5,643 nucleotides of DNA from an uncultured Flavobacteriales bacterium (lineage in GTDB: Bacteria; Bacteroidota; Bacteroidia; Flavobacteriales; UBA7430), in NCBI GenBank assembly GCA_913041775.1, contig CAJWJW010000093.1:1-5643 (forward strand), written 5' to 3'. Positions 5,628 through 5,643 of this stretch are shown in pieces. A program made the translations under genes and the position numbers. The notes below the pieces were generated by a model, which saw nothing but the letters and a program-made list of their open reading frames with translations, ran no database searches and was not told where the DNA came from. Positions within the stretch are counted from its first letter, which is position 1. Each line of letters opens with the position of its first letter.

Positions 5628-5643
5628 TGCGGATAGAGGGAGT
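5628..5643 (-). tRNA. tRNA gene, 3' end only (runs off right edge)
   Basis: The minus strand reads ACTCCCTCTATCCGCA, which fits a tRNA 3' end base by base: A58 and T60 of the T-loop, invariant C61, T-stem CCCTC (61-65), acceptor strand TATCCGC (66-72) and discriminator A73. The next bases are CTA, so CCA is not encoded, as is common in Bacteroidota. The 5' acceptor strand should be GCGGATA; bacterial tRNA-Leu often starts GCGG, so Leu is possible, but the anticodon is outside the window. The adjoining terminator supports the call. Confidence 0.75.

Overview
The window is AT-rich (about one third G+C by eye). Every gene I can support reads on the minus strand. Several traits point to a Bacteroidota genome, most likely a marine Flavobacteriales of the Crocinitomicaceae/Cryomorphaceae kind. 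These are a Por-type (type IX secretion, T9SS) C-terminal sorting domain, cysteine-rich modules of the 'CxDxxAxNxxxxAxxDDGTC' type, a Bacteroidota-style -7 promoter box (TATATTTG), genes without a Shine-Dalgarno sequence, and a tRNA whose CCA end is not encoded. This placement rests on family knowledge and was not tested by a search.

In transcription order (right to left): the right edge holds the last 16 nt of a tRNA gene, followed at once by a strong intrinsic terminator with a GAAA tetraloop. About 120 nt further on, a flavobacterial promoter drives a 1092-residue secreted multidomain surface protein (5442 to 2164). It has a signal peptide, a TlpA/redoxin-like domain with both catalytic cysteines replaced (WSGPD instead of WCxxC), and a CARDB-like domain. 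A beta-sandwich with a DSYGDG loop, a block of six tandem heptapeptides and Cys-rich modules follow. It ends with duplicated adhesin-like domains and a type-A T9SS sorting domain. Only 34 nt later, with no terminator between, starts a 625-residue polytopic membrane protein of the O-antigen ligase/polymerase (Wzy_C) superfamily with a C-terminal TPR region (2129 to 252). After 100 nt comes the first 50 codons of a choice-of-anchor B family secreted protein, which runs off the left edge.

Taken together this looks like a cell-envelope locus: two exported proteins flank a glycan ligase/polymerase. In T9SS bacteria, sorted proteins are commonly anchored to an anionic LPS whose assembly needs an O-antigen ligase, so the pairing could be functional; this is inference from neighbourhood. 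I see no defence system, mobile element, CRISPR array or integrase. The most unusual features are the dead redoxin centre, the heptad repeat block, a 44-bp near-perfect palindrome inside the surface-protein gene (3029-3072), and two strong hairpins inside the ligase gene. One of those hairpins (1330-1362) has the full architecture of an intrinsic terminator on the sense strand.
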